Positions 61,001-64,000 of a stretch of 64,000 bases of DNA are shown piece after piece. Position 1 is the stretch's first letter, and the number at the start of each line of letters is the position of its first letter. The notes under the pieces were generated by a model. It was not told the DNA's origin. It ran no database searches and was given only the letters and a program-made list of their open reading frames with translations. Position numbers and translations under genes: made by a program. The stretch covers positions 16,767-80,766 of the forward strand of contig NZ_LUUI01000101.1 of NCBI RefSeq assembly GCF_001644015.1, written 5' to 3'. Source of the stretch: Methylomonas lenta (GTDB lineage Bacteria; Pseudomonadota; Gammaproteobacteria; Methylococcales; Methylomonadaceae).

Positions 61001-64000
61001 AAGAAAGTTAGCAGGGTGCGGAGGGACATTGTTCATTGCAACTGACGTTAAACCTCCAATATCAACTCCCATTTCCATGGTTGTGGAGCAACTTAGTAGG
61101 TTGATTTGTCCGTTCTTAAATGCTGTTTCGCGTTTAGTCAGTTCGGTGCCTGAAACTTGCGCAGAATGCTCCATAGCGCGAAGGTAACGTGTATGTGAAG
61201 CAATACGATCACTGATATCAGACCAGGCACCTAAGTCACGTAATTTCGCGATTTCAGGATTCGTTTCTAACCAGCTATCTGCATCACGGACATCACAACC
61301 AAACCAAAATGGCTTTGGCAGTTCAGGCATCGTAACTTTAGTAGATAAAACCATTTCATCTGGTACGTAGGGCTCAGGCAAATATGGGCTTATTCCGCGA
61401 AACGTTACTGGCAACAATCGACGAGTTATAGGACAAAACCAAGCTTCACGTATACTTTGTAATACAGCCTGTTTTTCCAATTCAATTTGAAAGCCTTTTT
61501 CACCTTGTGACAAAACTGGCCTAATCCCTTGCCAAACAGCGACTAATAATTCTTCTAATTGACCGCGATGGTTTACATCTTTTGCATCCAATTTAAATGC
61601 GAAAGCCAAAATACGTAATATTCGACTGTGATAGGGATGATTTGAATTGGTAGTCGGCCAAAGCCGTAGTATTCTCTTCTCGTGTTTACTTGCGGTACTA
61701 GGTTTAACCATTCCCGGAGGCAACTGAATAGTTGGAATACCAGGATAACCCAGCCAACGCTCAATATCTGGAGCAATCGATACGGCTTTTCCGCCTCGAA
61801 TATGAAAATCTAATGCTACTTGCAATAATGCAAGCCATTCATCACTTTTAATTCCTCGCTGTTTTACTACTGCAGGCAGTTCCGTTTTAATTAAGGTCGG
61901 ATAATGTAGTTGAACAAGTCCTAAGCCTTCTAATGAAAATTGTCGTTTGGGCCTTACAAAAAACTCACGGAATAAACACAATTTAGCTAATTGGCGATCG
62001 GTCAATTGACTAAAGCTTAACTCCTTCAGATTAGGTAGCATCCAGCGAATAAAATCATCAGAATTCAGCAACTTATTCTCTGCTTCTTCCCAAGTCAGTT
62101 GCGCAGACGCTGGTGATTCCAAGATTGCAAGCTTTGCTTTTCTCTCATCGAGCACACCTTGAATAACCGGATTAGTCTGCGCAATGGGCTCTAAGCTTTT
62201 TATTTCTTCTAACAGCTTCTGAACCTGATTTTCGTCTTTGGATGGTTGTTGGGCGGCAAGAGAATGGTAGAGCAAGCTTTTAACGTAGTTTCGCTCACTT
62301 TCTTGTTGTAACTTTGCCGCGAATCTAGCAGTCCCTTGTCGACTATCGGTAAAACTAATTAGTCTCTTTCCATCCAATGGCCTTGCGTCTTCACCGCCGG
62401 TCATTGAAGGTAACGGTTCTAAAATCGTAGGTATCGCCGTTGATAAAAGAAACGGTGCACCAAGTCGTATTGGACGAAATAAAACATTGCCTATATGTTC
62501 TTTTTTATTACAAATAGAACAGCTAATGGTTTCTTCATGCGGTATGACAAAATGAATAGGCATCCCTTCCTTTCCAGACCAATCCAGTTTTCCTTCCGTA
62601 TTTAACCGGACATTTTGCACATCAGCGAATGTTTTTTTCGACAATAAGCGAAGTAGGCTTGGTTTTGATGTTGATGGATTTTCCAGCCCAACGTCATCCT
62701 CATCTCCTTCCAATGGTTCTAACTCTTGCTGGTACTCGTCTTCATCCTGCGTGTATTCATGTTGGATCAGCCATTCCTTGCCATCGCTATGGGTTTCATT
62801 TGCTGACAGATATTCGGCTCCACATTCACCGCATTGAACCAAATCGAACACGGGCATCTGACAATAGGAACAGTGCTTGCGGCGTTCGAGAAACACGGCG
62901 CCAAATGGCCAGCATTCATCTTCTAATGCGGTATTATGTCGCCCTTGGCACTGATGATTTGCACAAGCCCAAACACCATTGATTGTTCGATGAAATAAGT
63001 GGCCGCGTAGAGGCAAAAATGGTTCCTGACTAACGCTCTTGGCTTGCGTACATAAATCCAAAAATTTCAGAGTATTCCGGCGAGTAATATTGGTCTCTGA
63101 TTTAAAAATAATCTGACTTAAATCAGTCAGTCGGCTGGCTTGTTGAGTTAATAGATATCGAATCTGGCGTGCAGCGTCATTTCTAGACAAAAGATTAAAC
63201 TTTTCAGTTTCCGATGCTCTCTGCAAACTAACAATATCAATCTCGGTTCGAGATTCATTTGAGAGCAAAGTTGGCAGATCTGGAACTTGCCGCTTTCCTT
63301 CAACGACTGAAATACGATCAACAGAGACACCGGCAATGTCAGCCAAAAATTCCGCTAATCGTTTCCGCGATTCCTCACTGCTGTCACCCAGTGTCGCAGA
63401 GGTGGCCACGAAGTGAACATCTTCCGCTTGACAACCAAAGGCGCTTAATACGCGCCGCAGCAATAATGTCAATTCTGCTGCTTGTGAGCCCAAGTAAGTA
63501 TGCGCTTCGTCAATGACAATCCAACGCAATTGACCTTGTGACTGAGCAAGTATGGGCCGGTCTTCGTTCCGGACCAACATATACTCAAGCATCGTGGCAT
63601 TCGTTACTAAGATTGGTGGTGGATTAGAACGCAGCGTTTTGCGGTCTGCTACTTCACTTAGCCATTCGCTTTTTCCTTGATCTGGGGTGTCGCCGTTGTA
63701 AAGACTAAAGCGCATTTTTCCTTTAAGGGGTTCAGACCAAGCAACTAACCTGTCCTTTTGACTCTTAATCAACGCATTCAGAGGATACAAAAACAAAGCA
63801 CGAACACCGGTTAACGAATCTCCTTGTCGTTGCTCCAATTCTGTAACCAAATCATTTAGGATCGGTATTAAAAAACATTCTGTTTTACCCGAACCCGTTC
63901 CACTGCTCACTAACGCCGAGCGAGTAGGAATACCTTCAATTAATGCACGCCAAGCTTCTAGCTGATGGCGATATGGGTACTGTTTGCGTATTCCAGAGCA
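58064..64000 (-). CDS. Very large DEAH helicase with DUF1998-type C-terminus (Druantia DruE-like), 5' end outside window
   Basis: The frame is open to the right edge (base 64000), so the N-terminus is missing; over 1970 residues are present. The GTG at 63910 lies inside the Walker A region (upstream sequence is 'YPYRHQLEAWRALIEG', a Q-motif, then VSSGTGSGKTE), so it is not the real start. Helicase motifs: 'RWIVIDEAHTYLGSQAAEL' (DEAH), 'HFVATSATLGDS', 'FLQRAGRAGRRGE'. Several cysteine pairs (CANHQC, HCSYC, QCGEC, 'CETCGGNGTRLM', 'CPHCG') and the DUF1998 cluster 'CPKNCDSACQGCLLTYDTQ' suggest zinc binding. Size and DUF1998 fit DruE of Druantia defence systems; DISARM DrmA and other Lhr-like helicases are alternatives. 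The gene is AT-richer than the ICE backbone. Confidence 0.85.
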   Translation of the reverse strand, partial: CSGIRKQYPYRHQLEAWRALIEGIPTRSALVSSGTGSGKTECFLIPILNDLVTELEQRQGDSLTGVRALFLYPLNALIKSQKDRLVAWSEPLKGKMRFSLYNGDTPDQGKSEWLSEVADRKTLRSNPPPILVTNATMLEYMLVRNEDRPILAQSQGQLRWIVIDEAHTYLGSQAAELTLLLRRVLSAFGCQAEDVHFVATSATLGDSSEESRKRLAEFLADIAGVSVDRISVVEGKRQVPDLPTLLSNESRTEIDIVSLQRASETEKFNLLSRNDAARQIRYLLTQQASRLTDLSQIIFKSETNITRRNTLKFLDLCTQAKSVSQEPFLPLRGHLFHRTINGVWACANHQCQGRHNTALEDECWPFGAVFLERRKHCSYCQMPVFDLVQCGECGAEYLSANETHSDGKEWLIQHEYTQDEDEYQQELEPLEGDEDDVGLENPSTSKPSLLRLLSKKTFADVQNVRLNTEGKLDWSGKEGMPIHFVIPHEETISCSICNKKEHIGNVLFRPIRLGAPFLLSTAIPTILEPLPSMTGGEDARPLDGKRLISFTDSRQGTARFAAKLQQESERNYVKSLLYHSLAAQQPSKDENQVQKLLEEIKSLEPIAQTNPVIQGVLDERKAKLAILESPASAQLTWEEAENKLLNSDDFIRWMLPNLKELSFSQLTDRQLAKLCLFREFFVRPKRQFSLEGLGLVQLHYPTLIKTELPAVVKQRGIKSDEWLALLQVALDFHIRGGKAVSIAPDIERWLGYPGIPTIQLPPGMVKPSTASKHEKRILRLWPTTNSNHPYHSRILRILAFAFKLDAKDVNHRGQLEELLVAVWQGIRPVLSQGEKGFQIELEKQAVLQSIREAWFCPITRRLLPVTFRGISPYLPEPYVPDEMVLSTKVTMPELPKPFWFGCDVRDADSWLETNPEIAKLRDLGAWSDISDRIASHTRYLRAMEHSAQVSGTELTKRETAFKNGQINLLSCSTTMEMGVDIGGLTSVAMNNVPPHPANFLQRAGRAGRRGETAALSFTLCKSTPHGEAVFSNPLWPFVTRLAMPQVALQSETIIQRHINSMALACFLTDRVPDKTHKVTAGWFFESTQDDESAPCDVFTNWCEAQALTIDRLTEGLSALINRSIFAGKSPKYLLGGCVESLSRVNDKWRHELDGLLSQYEILKTKEGNSKPEQALEIQLTRLRGEYLLGVLANMGFLPGYGFPTDVVQLVTTTIEDISRKGKKSSAEREDNRSRRAGFPSRNLAIAIRDYAPGTDTVLDGRVYRSSGVTLNWHMPAEMNSTPEIQNLRWVWRCETCGGNGTRLMMPESCPHCGEKDVSKLTRNRYLQPAGFAVNIRCKPHNDISIPQYIPVRDPLISLDGADWIPLPNPSFGRFRSSIQAGLFYRSEGLHSNGFSLCLRCGFADSMSDSAERPATISGHKRLRGGKMDDREKECPGNNEDWAILDNIFMGISTRTNVLELQLRDYDGKPLDKTTAYTLAVALRQAWSLLLGIEESEIGSHAAPSRNQQSQSTYSIFLFDTATGGAGYVSQAVSRLPELLKQAESILHCPKNCDSACQGCLLTYDTQHHSNDLNRHNALDLLSPPYLSAFEIPEHIKAFGQESKLEMEPLVLAFNREWQKHPISLVRVYLGGDVSLWEPLNWRLRSELNRLNDANIQLQFVLTSESLEKLCFSQQAELEALATYVNADVYITEAINTEGNPALPLILEAGSDQIDIRWVASSEVALAPIPRWGNGDSDVQYVFARSAHAITLEPHNAKLTDIKSLRSPQPGLIELEICQELNGPSYSFGERAWEFISKRVPKLIDMLNGNVELVEVVYSDRYLRSPLVVILLNSFLAALCDYPNGINAKTKISIATSRLDRLNNDYPRWLFHDWCNVKDRTDIIKTWFSQKFSDFSWDDSYSNAELPHERRLILNWADGSQSKIILDQGVGYWRLVQGIRAEFPFEREVSNQVNYLEKANVIVESISKVHPTHWYYGNT

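Noticed and set aside
63908-63910. GTG at 63910 as the start of the giant helicase
   Set aside because: The frame is open to the window edge and encodes the Q-motif just upstream of Walker A, so the gene begins outside.
1-64000. CRISPR array
   Set aside because: No series of regularly spaced short direct repeats was seen; the only repeats are REP elements, the DGR repeats and small coding repeats.

Overview
The window looks like a gammaproteobacterial chromosome segment (roughly 1-16.7 kb) followed by a large integrative and conjugative element (ICE) of the PFGI-1/ICEclc (MPF-G) class (about 17.1-57.4 kb) that carries several defence or conflict cargoes. The host may be a methanotroph-like Methylococcales. 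That is only an impression from the mix of SmbP, CsbD, lmo0937-like and BON proteins, and no methane-oxidation gene is present to confirm it.

Left part (1-16.7 kb): the end of a PAS-GGDEF-EAL protein, then an envelope and stress gene island. It holds two BON-domain proteins, a Crp/Fnr regulator, an RlpA-like lipoprotein, a PAS protein, a lipoprotein, CsbD, SmbP, two tiny membrane proteins, an oleate hydratase, a four-gene minus-strand operon (BON, ElaB/DUF883, holin-X, unknown) and an OmpA-family porin. After these come an MtfA-like peptidase, two small genes, a decayed IS5-type transposase and a methyltransferase.

ICE backbone: PilL, an unknown bitopic protein, a PFL_4693-family protein, an SLT transglycosylase, a DsbA-like protein and a winged-helix protein (17.1-21.4 kb); PFL_4695, TraD and PFL_4697 (31.9-35.2 kb); the long mating-pore operon including the TraC/VirB4-type ATPase and TraG (40.0-53.6 kb); and a MOBH TraI relaxase (55.6-57.4 kb). 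No integrase, attachment site or partition genes are visible, so at least one end lies outside the window. Cargo sits at the breaks between backbone blocks.

Cargo 1 (21.75-31.08 kb) is the most interesting part. A TIR-domain protein, a MoxR AAA+ ATPase and a degenerate-vWA/FGE-sulfatase protein are followed by an HRDC protein, a diversity-generating retroelement (DGR) reverse transcriptase, a template repeat (TR) and a second FGE-domain protein. The 120-bp TR aligns without gaps to two variable repeats (VR1 and VR2), one in each FGE gene. VR1 differs from the TR at 17 positions and VR2 at 18, and every one of these positions is an adenine in the TR. This is direct evidence of adenine-specific mutagenic retrohoming. 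The second target is fused to an S4/RluB-like pseudouridine synthase domain whose catalytic GRLD motif reads GHME, so it is probably catalytically dead. The set looks like a mobile, diversifying recognition and killing system: diversified FGE tip as sensor, MoxR ATPase as switch, TIR NADase as effector.

Cargo 2 (35.3-39.8 kb) is a REP-flanked RAYT transposase, then an AT-rich DNA cytosine methyltransferase plus OLD-like ATPase/TOPRIM nuclease pair, and a small unknown gene. Cargo 3 (53.6-55.4 kb, minus strand) is a membrane protein, a DUF4186 protein and a pyrophosphatase-like protein. At the right end an IHF-beta-like gene is followed by a very large DEAH helicase with a DUF1998-type cysteine cluster (Druantia DruE-like), cut by the window edge.
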